Below, piece after piece: positions 18,175-26,206 of a DNA stretch of 64,000 nt. The DNA lies in assembly GCA_020050835.1 (NCBI GenBank), contig JAGVKB010000073.1, forward strand, positions 1 to 64,000. The letters are read 5' to 3'. Source of the stretch: Candidatus Obscuribacterales bacterium. Its GTDB lineage: Bacteria; Cyanobacteriota; Vampirovibrionia; Obscuribacterales; Obscuribacteraceae. The notes under the pieces were generated by a model, which was not told the origin of the DNA, made no database searches, and saw only the letters and a list, made by a program, of their open reading frames with translations. The position numbers were made by a program, and so were the translations under genes. Within the stretch, counting starts at the first letter, position 1. Each line of letters begins with the position of its first letter.

Positions 18175-18681
18175 GTGAGCATAGTGCAAAAGTTTAAGAG
18201 CTTCTGGTTCGGTCCCTCGGACAATTACGACCAGGAAGACTTTGAAGATCTGTTCGAGACCGGTGATACCGTTTATGCCACCAACGGGCAGCTCGCGCTT
18301 GATAACGCTCCGGTCGAGCCCGTTAAATCTGTCCGTCAGACGGTGGGGAACATCAACCAGAAAGTCGTCGACCACCCTAGCGCCCAGCCATCAAGCGAAG
18401 TGCTGGTGATCGAGCCGAGAGCTTTCGATGAAGTAATGGAGATCGTCGAGCACTTGCGTGGACGAAAGTCCGTTCTGCTCAATCTGCATCTTTTGGATAA
18501 CGAAGGATCGCAAAGAGTAGTGGACTTCCTTTCCGGAGCGACTCACGCCGTCGATGGTCACCAACAGCGGATCGGCGAAGGAGTATTCCTGTTCGCGCCC
18601 GCAACTGTGCTAATCAGCTCGGAATCAAGCTCCTCAAAGGCGATTAAAGAAGCGTTCTGGAGCAAGACTCAAAACGGTTAG
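18175..18681 (+). CDS. sepF: Cell-division protein SepF, GTG start
   Basis: Membrane-tethered FtsZ-bundling factor of the septum. I start at GTG 18175, six bases after a perfect AGGAGG; this gives 168 residues beginning with the amphipathic membrane helix VSIVQKFKSFWFG. An acidic linker follows (residues 17-80), then the SepF core with VLVIEPRAFDEVMEIVEHLR and SQRVVDFLSGATHAVDG, ending in GEGVFLFAPATVLIS. The longer frame to 18127 lacks support. It is transcribed with the YggS gene and closed by a strong terminator. SepF rather than ZipA suits a cyanobacterial-lineage cell. Confidence 0.95.
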   Translation: MSIVQKFKSFWFGPSDNYDQEDFEDLFETGDTVYATNGQLALDNAPVEPVKSVRQTVGNINQKVVDHPSAQPSSEVLVIEPRAFDEVMEIVEHLRGRKSVLLNLHLLDNEGSQRVVDFLSGATHAVDGHQQRIGEGVFLFAPATVLISSESSSSKAIKEAFWSKTQNG

Positions 18682-18696
18682 TGGAATCCCAAGCCT

Positions 18697-18735
18697 AAAA
18701 GCGGGTGTCAGGCCAATGGACCGACGCCCGCTTTT
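18697..18735 (+). terminator. Rho-independent terminator after sepF
   Basis: AAAAGCGGGTGTC pairs with GACGCCCGCTTTT (13 bp with one G-U), loop of 13 bases, then CCTTTTTCT. The A-rich 5' arm makes it work in both directions, so it may also end the convergent M23 gene's transcript. Confidence 0.85.
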
Positions 18736-18916
18736 CCTTTTTCTATGCAAGGCTGGACAGGCGGATCGGCCGCAAAAGATTGATTGGATTCAACTCACTA
18801 ATATGGATGGAAATGTCCAGGTCATTCTCTCTATAAGTACGCTCGAACAAGAGCACAAGCAGTTGAGCGTACCGATACTTCATCTTAAGAGTGAATTGTC
18901 CTGTGTAGGTCTGTTC

Positions 18917-19810
18917 TTAGAATTCTTGCTTGAACCAGTCAACCGGATTGGTCGCCACTTGATTCACGTACAAACTAAAGTGCAGGTGCGGTCCGCTAGC
19001 ACGCCCGCTCTGGCCCACCCGCCCGATTATCTGTCCTCTTTTCACCAGCTGGCCCTCTTTTACCAGTACTTTCTGAAGGTGAATGTAAAAGGAGACCACG
19101 GACTGACCATGGTCGACCGCAAGCGCATTGCCATGCAGCTTCCAATTCTTGCCGATCATAATCACCTTGCCGGCGGCGCAGGCGCGAACCGGTGCTCCGA
19201 GCGGAGCGGCGAAATCGAGACCGGAGTGATAATAGTCCGTAAGAAGTTTGCCGTTGACGATTCTCCTTACTCCAAATACAGTCGAAACGCGCGCATCAGC
19301 TGGCTTTCCAAAAGCATCTCGCCAGAAGCGCTCGGACGACACGGTCGCCTTGGCATCGCCTACCGCCTTCTCCTCACCGGGTGAAGCATCAAAACTATCC
19401 TTCCCTTTCGGCAACCTGAGCCGCTGAACCGGAAACCTGGCGGACAAGACTTTGATCTCTTTGTAGTCGGATCCGCAGCGAATCTTGTAACTACCGGGAG
19501 CAAGATCGGCTGGAATAGCCAGAAGCAGCTGAAAGTCCTGGGAGCCAGCACATTCTTTAATTTCAACCGGAAAGACTTGATAGCTGTGCTGGTTAAACTC
19601 CAGCGGCGGATTAATTACGTTCTGGTCAGACTTGGCCGGCTCTTGAAGCTTGAGAAAGACGCTGACAGTTTGCCCTTGCTTGGGACTTTCATCGGAAACA
19701 GAGATCGCTACCCGCCCAGAGGCGGGCAGACAGTGCAGGGACAATAGGACTAGTGAGATTCCCGTAAGCCAGAAGGCGGCGAGCGGGGGACGGGAAAGAC
19801 GAAGATTCAC
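18917..19810 (-). CDS. Secreted M23-family metallopeptidase (LytM-like)
   Basis: Probable peptidoglycan endopeptidase or activator in the periplasm. A hydrophobic N-terminus ending near ASG is a signal peptide (GTG start at 19810; no clear ribosome site). Residues 35-130 form a beta-rich domain of unknown type. The C-terminal M23 domain has both zinc motifs: HSGLD near residue 190 and HLH in GPHLHFSLY near 274, with the intervening HGQSVVSFYIHLQ, so it should be catalytically complete. It starts 9 bp after the PC4-like gene. Confidence 0.88.
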   Translation of the reverse strand: MNLRLSRPPLAAFWLTGISLVLLSLHCLPASGRVAISVSDESPKQGQTVSVFLKLQEPAKSDQNVINPPLEFNQHSYQVFPVEIKECAGSQDFQLLLAIPADLAPGSYKIRCGSDYKEIKVLSARFPVQRLRLPKGKDSFDASPGEEKAVGDAKATVSSERFWRDAFGKPADARVSTVFGVRRIVNGKLLTDYYHSGLDFAAPLGAPVRACAAGKVIMIGKNWKLHGNALAVDHGQSVVSFYIHLQKVLVKEGQLVKRGQIIGRVGQSGRASGPHLHFSLYVNQVATNPVDWFKQEF

Positions 19811-19819
19811 CGTGCCGGG

Positions 19820-20068
19820 TCAGGATTTCGGCACGAGCTGATCGATTGCATCACGCAAGACTTCAATCTTGTCGATTGGAATAGCCACACCTTTCTTGGT
19901 GGGCTTTTCCGACTGATCCTTATCCAGATACCATTCACGGATGTGCAGGTACTTGGTGCCGCGATACTCACCTATGTAAACTTTGATGGTTTCTCCCCGA
20001 GCCTTTTCGTGTACCGTTATCTGCTCTTCCAAGGAAACTCCCTCCCATTTCTCTTTTTTTTGCGGCAT
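19820..20068 (-). CDS. PC4/YdbC-like ssDNA-binding protein
   Basis: An 82-residue protein whose core GETIKVYIGEYRGTKYLHIR, EWYLDKDQ, KPTKKGVAIPIDK and a C-terminal helix fit the transcriptional coactivator p15/PC4 fold (four-stranded sheet plus helix, dimeric, binds single-stranded DNA). Bacterial members are linked to replication, repair or transcription but roles are not settled. I start at ATG 20068 (MPQKKEKWEG); the longest frame begins at a TTG seven codons upstream. The gene leads the M23 peptidase gene, probably by chance of operon packing. Confidence 0.78.
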   Translation of the reverse strand: MPQKKEKWEGVSLEEQITVHEKARGETIKVYIGEYRGTKYLHIREWYLDKDQSEKPTKKGVAIPIDKIEVLRDAIDQLVPKS

Positions 20069-20169
20069 CCTAAAGGGCCGCTCCCACAACTATGAACAGT
20101 ATATAAAATATTACTCTTAAATAAAGATCTACATCTAAATAAGATCTCTTACGCTTCTATAGATCAATT

Positions 20170-21480
20170 ATGAGCACTTTTGTCGATCAAGTAACAATAA
20201 CAGTCCGCTCCGGTGACGGTGGCAACGGCATGATCGCCTGGCGGAGAGAGAAGTACGAGCCGTTGGGAGGTCCGGCCGGCGGTGACGGCGGTCGTCGTGG
20301 TGACGTCCTGCTGGAGGCGGATCAACAATTGAGCACCCTGCTGGACTTTCGTTACAAAAGTCGATATGACGCACAGCGCGGCGCCAAAGGTGGTCCGAAG
20401 AACAAGTATGGAAAGTCCGCCGACCCCTTCGTTATTAAGGTGCCGGTCGGGACGGTCGTCCGGGATTCCGAAAACGGAGCGGTAATCGCCGACTTAGCCA
20501 GAGACGGGCAGAACGTCCTGGTCGCTGAAGGCGGTTTGGGCGGCAGAGGCAACACCAAGCTGGTATCGCCAACCAGGCGTGCTCCTCACTTTTGCGAACC
20601 AGGCCAACCAGGGATCGAGCGCAAGCTCGAATTGGAGCTGAAACTGCTGGCCGACGTCGGCGTCATCGGTGTGCCGAACGCCGGAAAGTCTAGCTTGCTG
20701 GCACTTATGACAGCGGCGCGCCCGAAAATTGCCGATTATCCGTTTTCCACCTTGCAACCCAATCTCGGGGTAGTGAAACTGCCCGGTGGAGATGGCTACG
20801 TAATGGCCGACATCCCCGGTCTGGTGGAAGGCGCAGCCAACGGTACCGGGCTTGGGCACAAATTCCTCCGGCACGTCGAGCGGACGCGATTGCTCATTCA
20901 CCTGGCCGATTTGAGCTCCGAAGACCTCGAGCGAAACATCAAGATTATCAATCAAGAGCTGGCACTTTACAGCCAGACTCTCAGCTCGCTGCCGCAGATT
21001 CTTGTTTTGAACAAGGCGGACCTCCTGGACGAAGCTGCGAAGCAAACGGCGTTCGCCGAAATAAAAGCCAAATACCGGTCGTTAATGCCGGCTGGCATAC
21101 GACTTGAGGCAGACTCGCCTTTGCTCATCTCCTGCGGCACCAGGGAAGGCTTAGAGAAGCTTTCCGCGCAAATCGCCTTGAGCTTGAGCAGACTCGATAA
21201 GAAACCGGTGCTTTATGAAATCGAGGAAGATCCAAAGGCGCTACAGCGACCAGACAGCACCTTCTCAATCGAGCGTCACAAGAAGGTCTTTAATGTGGTG
21301 AGCGACCGGGTAGACCGCCTGGTTGAAGTTACAAATCTGCGCGACCCCGAATCGGTATTCCACCTGCATCACGTGCTCAAGGCGATGGGAGTAATCACGG
21401 CTTTGCTAGCCGAGGGAGCCAAGCCGGGCAGCGATGTAGTGATCGGCGGCGTCACCTTCGCCTTTGGCGAAGATTGGTAG
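20170..21480 (+). CDS. obgE: GTPase Obg (CgtA)
   Basis: Ribosome-associated GTPase for 50S maturation and stress control. Order: glycine-rich Obg fold (1-158: GGPAGGDGGRRG, GGLGGRGN), GTPase domain (G1 GVPNAGKSSL, G3 DIPGL, G4 NKAD, SCGTREG for G5), and a C-terminal OCT domain to residue 436 (VFHLHHVLKAMGV...GVTFAFGEDW). Length and domain set are complete. Upstream is AT-rich with no obvious Shine-Dalgarno. rplU-rpmA, the common neighbours, are not here. Confidence 0.97.
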   Translation: MSTFVDQVTITVRSGDGGNGMIAWRREKYEPLGGPAGGDGGRRGDVLLEADQQLSTLLDFRYKSRYDAQRGAKGGPKNKYGKSADPFVIKVPVGTVVRDSENGAVIADLARDGQNVLVAEGGLGGRGNTKLVSPTRRAPHFCEPGQPGIERKLELELKLLADVGVIGVPNAGKSSLLALMTAARPKIADYPFSTLQPNLGVVKLPGGDGYVMADIPGLVEGAANGTGLGHKFLRHVERTRLLIHLADLSSEDLERNIKIINQELALYSQTLSSLPQILVLNKADLLDEAAKQTAFAEIKAKYRSLMPAGIRLEADSPLLISCGTREGLEKLSAQIALSLSRLDKKPVLYEIEEDPKALQRPDSTFSIERHKKVFNVVSDRVDRLVEVTNLRDPESVFHLHHVLKAMGVITALLAEGAKPGSDVVIGGVTFAFGEDW

Positions 21481-21544
21481 CAGGCAAGATCAACCGTGCC
21501 TGCTTAGCTCATTTGAAGAAATCGGCTGGCGGCCCGACAAAAAC

Positions 21545-21682
21545 CTACTTGGCAGCAGCTTCCTTCGGCTCGCTCACCGGACGTTGCTGACGCTTCAGAC
21601 CGGCTACTTTGGCGGCTGCTTTCTGCTTTTGCTTGCGTTTGAGCACTTTGACCGCCCGCTTGGCACCTTTCTGCTGTGGCAT
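21545..21682 (-). CDS. 45-residue strongly basic peptide
   Basis: ATG at 21682 follows AGGAGAAGGATAA, a very good ribosome site, and opens 45 codons: MPQQKGAKRAVKVLKRKQKQ, then AAAK, RQQRP and an EPKEAAAK end. About a third of the residues are Lys or Arg, suggesting a nucleic-acid or ribosome-binding peptide; no ribosomal protein matches it in my reading. Convergent with obgE. The 91-codon frame in another phase (21504-21779) overlaps it but lacks such a ribosome site. Confidence 0.65.
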   Translation of the reverse strand: MPQQKGAKRAVKVLKRKQKQKAAAKVAGLKRQQRPVSEPKEAAAK

Positions 21683-21908
21683 TTATCCTTCTCCTATCTG
21701 CTTCTTTGCAAGCGCTCCTTGTTCGTGCCGCTGGTCCTGCCGGTACTGGCTTGAGCGCCGACCGATACCTGTTAGGCAAAACCGATCAATCAGCAGTCTC
21801 ACGCACGCAAGAATCGACAGCGACAGGTGGCGGAGCGCTCTTAGAAATCACCTGTTTTGAATCTCTCGCTGGGTTATTTTACGACATCCCGGGCTTTTGC
21901 GGGCCGGC

Positions 21909-22400
21909 TCAGACCCACAAGTTGCCAAGATATTGAATTCCGCCCGAAAACCCGGTTGGCACAAGCTCGAGGATTTTCCTGCCGATTGGCGGAAAGAGAG
22001 TCAGGCGCTCGAGGTCAGCCAGTGGTAGCAGATCGACTCCGGCCAGAACCGGCTCATTGCCGATCTGCATGATGCCGCCGGTAATTCTTCCCTTGAGATA
22101 AATATTGACGATATGACGCGACCGGTCCGGTGCAATCGCCTCCGACAGAAAGAGAAATTTCTCAATCTCGATGTCGAGACCGGTCTCTTCTTTCAACTCG
22201 CGAACAGCACATTCATGAAAAGTCTCGCCATACTCGAGCCGACCACCCGGCAACACCCAGTAAAGGCGATTGCCTTTGCGGTGTCTGACCAGCAAGATTT
22301 TTTGCTCTTCCGTGACCACAATCACCGACACCCGCGTCGTCGGGATCGTGTAACCAGGCTTTCTTCTAATCCGATGCTTGCCCAAACCGATCTGTCCCAA
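21909..22400 (-). CDS. Nudix hydrolase
   Basis: Hydrolyses a nucleoside diphosphate linked to another moiety. The Nudix box is complete near residues 52-74: GGRLEYGETFHECAVRELKE followed by ETGL, matching Gx5Ex7REUxEExGU. 163 residues in the longest frame, but no ATG precedes the fold; the start would be TTG 22400 or TTG 22385, and neither has a good ribosome site, so the N-terminus is uncertain. Substrate unknown. Confidence 0.87.
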   Translation of the reverse strand: MGQIGLGKHRIRRKPGYTIPTTRVSVIVVTEEQKILLVRHRKGNRLYWVLPGGRLEYGETFHECAVRELKEETGLDIEIEKFLFLSEAIAPDRSRHIVNIYLKGRITGGIMQIGNEPVLAGVDLLPLADLERLTLFPPIGRKILELVPTGFSGGIQYLGNLWV

Positions 22401-22526
22401 AAGTAGTACCAGCTAATTCTAAGTTCATGACAGGCGTTTTTCCAGTTGAGCTTCCCTGCCCAAAGAAAAATCTCCCGTCATCTGGTACTGTTAGTGGGTG
22501 TTTCCGGGGCTGGGGAGTGCTCGCTG

Positions 22527-23567
22527 GTGAGCGTTGACGAACTCAAAGAAAAACTTTTGCAAGTCGAAACCGATGCCGTGGCCGAGCTCGAAAGAGCCGA
22601 TACGACGGTAAGGCTCGAAGAGCTGCGCCTGGAATTTCTCGGGCAAAAGGGCACCTTGACTATGGTGCTGCGCGGGCTGGGGATGTTGAGCAAAGAGGAG
22701 CGACCGCCAGTCGGAGAGCTGGCCAACCGCGTCAAGGAGCGAATCGCCTCTGAGATTTCAGCGCGCAAGGAGCACTTCTACAGACTCGAACTGGAAAGAC
22801 GGCTTTCCGGCGAAACGCTTGATGTCACTCTGCCGGGCACCGGCTTGGCGCTCGGGCACCAACATCCGCTTACGCTTGTCACCGAGCGAATCATCGAAAT
22901 TTTCTACGGCATGGGTTTTTCGTTGGCGGTCGGTCCGGAAGTGGAGACGGAGTATTACAACTTCGATGCGCTCAATACGCCCGCTGATCATCCCGCTCGC
23001 GACGAACAAGATACGTTTTATACCGATGCCGGCTCGTCGGTGGTTTTAAGGAGCCAAACATCGACTGTTCAGATTCGGATCATGGAGCAGCAGAAGCCGC
23101 CATTGCGCATTATCTCGCCTGGCCGCGTTTACCGAAATGAAGAGATAAACGCTCGTAAGTATCCGATCTTTCATCAGGTCGAGGGTCTCTTGATCGACCG
23201 CGACGTCACGCTCGGCCAGCTGAAGGGAACTCTCAACGAGTTTATTCGAGTGTTTTTTGGCCGTCCATTGAAGACCAGATTTCGTCCGGACTTCTTCCCG
23301 TTTACCGAGCCGAGCGCCGAGCTTGACAGCCAATGCCCGTTTTGTCTCGGTGATGGCTGCCGGACATGCGGACATAGAGGCTGGCTGGAGCTGCTCGGTT
23401 GCGGCATGGTAGATCCCAATGTCTTGAAAGGGGTGGGAATCGATCCCGACATATGGAGCGGTTTTGCTTTTGGTATGGGGATCGACCGGTTAGCCATGCT
23501 TAAATACGGCGTGAGCGACATCCGTCATTTCTGGAGCTCGGACCTGCGCTTTCTCGAGCAGTTCTGA
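22527..23567 (+). CDS. pheS: Phenylalanyl-tRNA synthetase alpha subunit, GTG start
   Basis: Catalytic class II subunit charging tRNA-Phe. Start at GTG 22527 (SVDELKEKLLQVETD) with GGGGAG nine bases upstream gives 346 residues, the family length; the TTG at 22446 adds 27 unlikely residues. N-terminal coiled coil (about 1-90), class II motif 2 around IFHQVEGLLID, the Cys-rich insert CPFCLGDGCRTCGHRGW, and motif 3 GFAFGMGIDRLAML. Followed 37 bp on by pheT. Confidence 0.96.
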   Translation: MSVDELKEKLLQVETDAVAELERADTTVRLEELRLEFLGQKGTLTMVLRGLGMLSKEERPPVGELANRVKERIASEISARKEHFYRLELERRLSGETLDVTLPGTGLALGHQHPLTLVTERIIEIFYGMGFSLAVGPEVETEYYNFDALNTPADHPARDEQDTFYTDAGSSVVLRSQTSTVQIRIMEQQKPPLRIISPGRVYRNEEINARKYPIFHQVEGLLIDRDVTLGQLKGTLNEFIRVFFGRPLKTRFRPDFFPFTEPSAELDSQCPFCLGDGCRTCGHRGWLELLGCGMVDPNVLKGVGIDPDIWSGFAFGMGIDRLAMLKYGVSDIRHFWSSDLRFLEQF

Positions 23568-23604
23568 GCATTTCCGTTAGCTGCGGCAAGAGGAGCTTTT
23601 CAAA

Positions 23605-26079
23605 GTGCGTCTTTCATTCGATTGGTTGCTGGATTTCGTCGATGTTGCGGATTTGACTCCGGCCGCGGTCGCCGAGAAACTGACGATGGGGGCCTTCGAA
23701 GTCGAAGAGATTCGCAAGGTCAGACCAGAAATCACCGGTCCGGTGGTTGTCGGCGAAATCGTGGAAATCAACCCGCATCCGAATGCAGACAAGATTCGAC
23801 TGACCAGGGTCAGGGTTGATACTACATCCGAACCACTCGAAATAGTCTGCGGGGCAGGCAACATTATCGTCGGGCAGCGTATTCCAGTGGCGTTGCCAGG
23901 CGCCCGCGTGATCAATCGGCACGACGGCAGCGCGCTAAACATCAAGCAGTCCAAAATCCGCGGAGCAGTATCAAACGGTATGCTCTGCTCGCCACCAGAG
24001 CTCGGCATTACCGATGGTGACTCGGAAGGAATATTGATTCTGCCCAACACACCGGCGCTCGGCACGGACATCATCGAGCTTTTAAGGCTTCATCCGGACC
24101 ACGTGTTGCACGTCGGTACCCGCTCGAACCGCGGCGATGCGCTGAGCGTAATCGGCTTGGCGCGCGAAGTCGCCGCCTTGCTAGATCGTCCGATGCGAGA
24201 GCCGAAATGGCAGCTGCCCGAGCCGGATGAAACCAGCGACGCAATCGAGGTTCGCATCAGTGACACTCAGGATTGTCCTTTCTTCAGCCTTCGAGTCCTG
24301 CAAGGCTTGAGCGTCGGACCTTCGCCGTTAAAGATCATACGCAGGCTCGAGGCTATAGGCGTAAGGCCGGTAAATAATGTCGTCGATGTCACTAACTATG
24401 TTCTCCATGAGTTGGGACAGCCGCTGCACGCATATGACTTGGCGAAATTGACAACGCGCGCAGTCGATGTTCGCCGCGCTCGGTCCGGCGAACAGCTCTT
24501 GACGATCGACGGCAAAGAGCGCGAGCTTTCTGAAGCGGTGCTGGTGGTAGCCGACCAGTCAGGGGCGCTGGGCGTAGCCGGCGTAATGGGCGGCAAAGAT
24601 TCAGAGATAACGGAAAAAACCAAGTTCGTCGCCCTCGAGGCGGCTTCCTTCCACCCGGCCAGAGTTCGACGAGCGAGCCGGCTGTTGGGACTAGCGAGCG
24701 ACAGCAGCCAGCGCTTCGAGCGCGGAGTGGACGTCGGCGGTGTTCGTCGGGCTTCAGATCGCGCCGCCGCTCTCCTTTTGGAGTGCTGCGGTGGCTACCT
24801 GGGCCGCATCACCAGCGGTGGCAGCGACAAGGTGAGTCCGGTGCAAGTAGGCTTTAGAGTCGAGCAGCTGAAGCGGCTGACTGAAATTGATCTGCCGGCT
24901 CAGGGAGTGGCCTCTCTGCTCGCCCGCCTGGGGCTGCAATCGCAATTGGTAGGCGAAGCGCTGCTGGACGTTTCAATTCCCAGCTTCCGCCAGAACGATC
25001 TGACCAGAGAGATAGATCTGATTGAAGAAGCTTGCCGGATGTGGGGATACGACCGTATTCCGGCCTCGATGCCCAATTCTACGGCTGCTCCCGATCTGCC
25101 GGACAAAACTGAATCAACCGTGCGGCAAGCGCTCCTTGCCTGTGGTCTGAGCGAGACCTGCACTTCAAGCTTGACCGGAGTGGGCTCTTTCGGTCTTGGC
25201 GGCGAAGCTCTGCAAGCAAGAAATACTGTCCGGGTCCTCAATCCGCTTTCGGAAGACCACCAAGTCTTAAGACGAAGCTTGCTCCCCGGCCTCGTGAAGG
25301 CGGTTGCTTACAATCGCGATCGCGGCGCCGATGATGCCTGGCTGTTCGATGTCGGACACATTTATGAGCGTACCGGTGAAAGCTCGCAACGAGAGACCGG
25401 CGTGCACGAGGACTTGCGAGCTGGCGGCGTGCTGGCCGGAACACGAAAGCTGTCGTGCTGGAACGAAAAGGACAGCAACGAATTGAAATCACAGACAGAT
25501 TCAATGGCGTCTAATTTCTACGTGGCAAAAGGAGTAGTCGAAAACCTGCTCACTCGTTTAAATGTAAACCCAGCCCAGATAAGTTTTCAAAGGATGGCCG
25601 AACCGCCCGAGCATTTCCATCCTGGTCGCTGTTGCGAAATTCGATATCAAGCAGGCCAAGAGTCAGTCGCGCTCGGCACGCTCGGCGAAGTTAATCCGGC
25701 CATCTCAGACAAACTGTCGTTGCGGTCTGCAGTGGCGCTTTTCGAGTTGAGCCTTGGGGCAGTTCGGGCTGCCGGCTCAGCCGCTGTTTTCACAGAGATA
25801 CCCACTACACCATCTGTGGTGCGAGACCTCACTTGCGATCTGCCGCAAGCGGTAGACAACGGTTCAGTGGTGAGCGCTATCGCTCAAGTATCAGGTCCTG
25901 AATTGAGAGAAGTCAATTTAGTAAGCGTCTTTCGCCTCTCGGACGATTTGAAGAGTCACTCTTACCGGCTCACCTTTCAACACGCCGAACAAACCTTGAC
26001 CAATGAACAGGTCGAGCAGCAGCTTGCCAGAGTACGTCAGGCGTTGACCGAGCAACTTTCCGCCGCATTTCGTACTTAA
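23605..26079 (+). CDS. pheT: Phenylalanyl-tRNA synthetase beta subunit, GTG start
   Basis: Partner of PheS for tRNA binding and editing. 824 residues from a GTG with AGGAG upstream: N-terminal EMAP-like tRNA-binding domain (about 40-150, VVVGEIVEINPHPNADKIRL), B3/B4 editing domain (about 210-390), B5 (about 400-475), the catalytic-like core, and the C-terminal FDX-ACB anticodon-binding domain (about 730-824). All parts are intact. Same transcript as pheS. Confidence 0.97.
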   Translation: MRLSFDWLLDFVDVADLTPAAVAEKLTMGAFEVEEIRKVRPEITGPVVVGEIVEINPHPNADKIRLTRVRVDTTSEPLEIVCGAGNIIVGQRIPVALPGARVINRHDGSALNIKQSKIRGAVSNGMLCSPPELGITDGDSEGILILPNTPALGTDIIELLRLHPDHVLHVGTRSNRGDALSVIGLAREVAALLDRPMREPKWQLPEPDETSDAIEVRISDTQDCPFFSLRVLQGLSVGPSPLKIIRRLEAIGVRPVNNVVDVTNYVLHELGQPLHAYDLAKLTTRAVDVRRARSGEQLLTIDGKERELSEAVLVVADQSGALGVAGVMGGKDSEITEKTKFVALEAASFHPARVRRASRLLGLASDSSQRFERGVDVGGVRRASDRAAALLLECCGGYLGRITSGGSDKVSPVQVGFRVEQLKRLTEIDLPAQGVASLLARLGLQSQLVGEALLDVSIPSFRQNDLTREIDLIEEACRMWGYDRIPASMPNSTAAPDLPDKTESTVRQALLACGLSETCTSSLTGVGSFGLGGEALQARNTVRVLNPLSEDHQVLRRSLLPGLVKAVAYNRDRGADDAWLFDVGHIYERTGESSQRETGVHEDLRAGGVLAGTRKLSCWNEKDSNELKSQTDSMASNFYVAKGVVENLLTRLNVNPAQISFQRMAEPPEHFHPGRCCEIRYQAGQESVALGTLGEVNPAISDKLSLRSAVALFELSLGAVRAAGSAAVFTEIPTTPSVVRDLTCDLPQAVDNGSVVSAIAQVSGPELREVNLVSVFRLSDDLKSHSYRLTFQHAEQTLTNEQVEQQLARVRQALTEQLSAAFRT

Positions 26080-26206
26080 CTACTATTTAGCTTCCAATGG
26101 AACGAAACTCCCGTTTGAGCGGCTTGAATACCGTCGGCCGGGTATATTAGTTACCGTAGGGTAAAAGGCTGTTAACCTTGGCATGCACCGGCGGACTACT
26201 TCCTGA

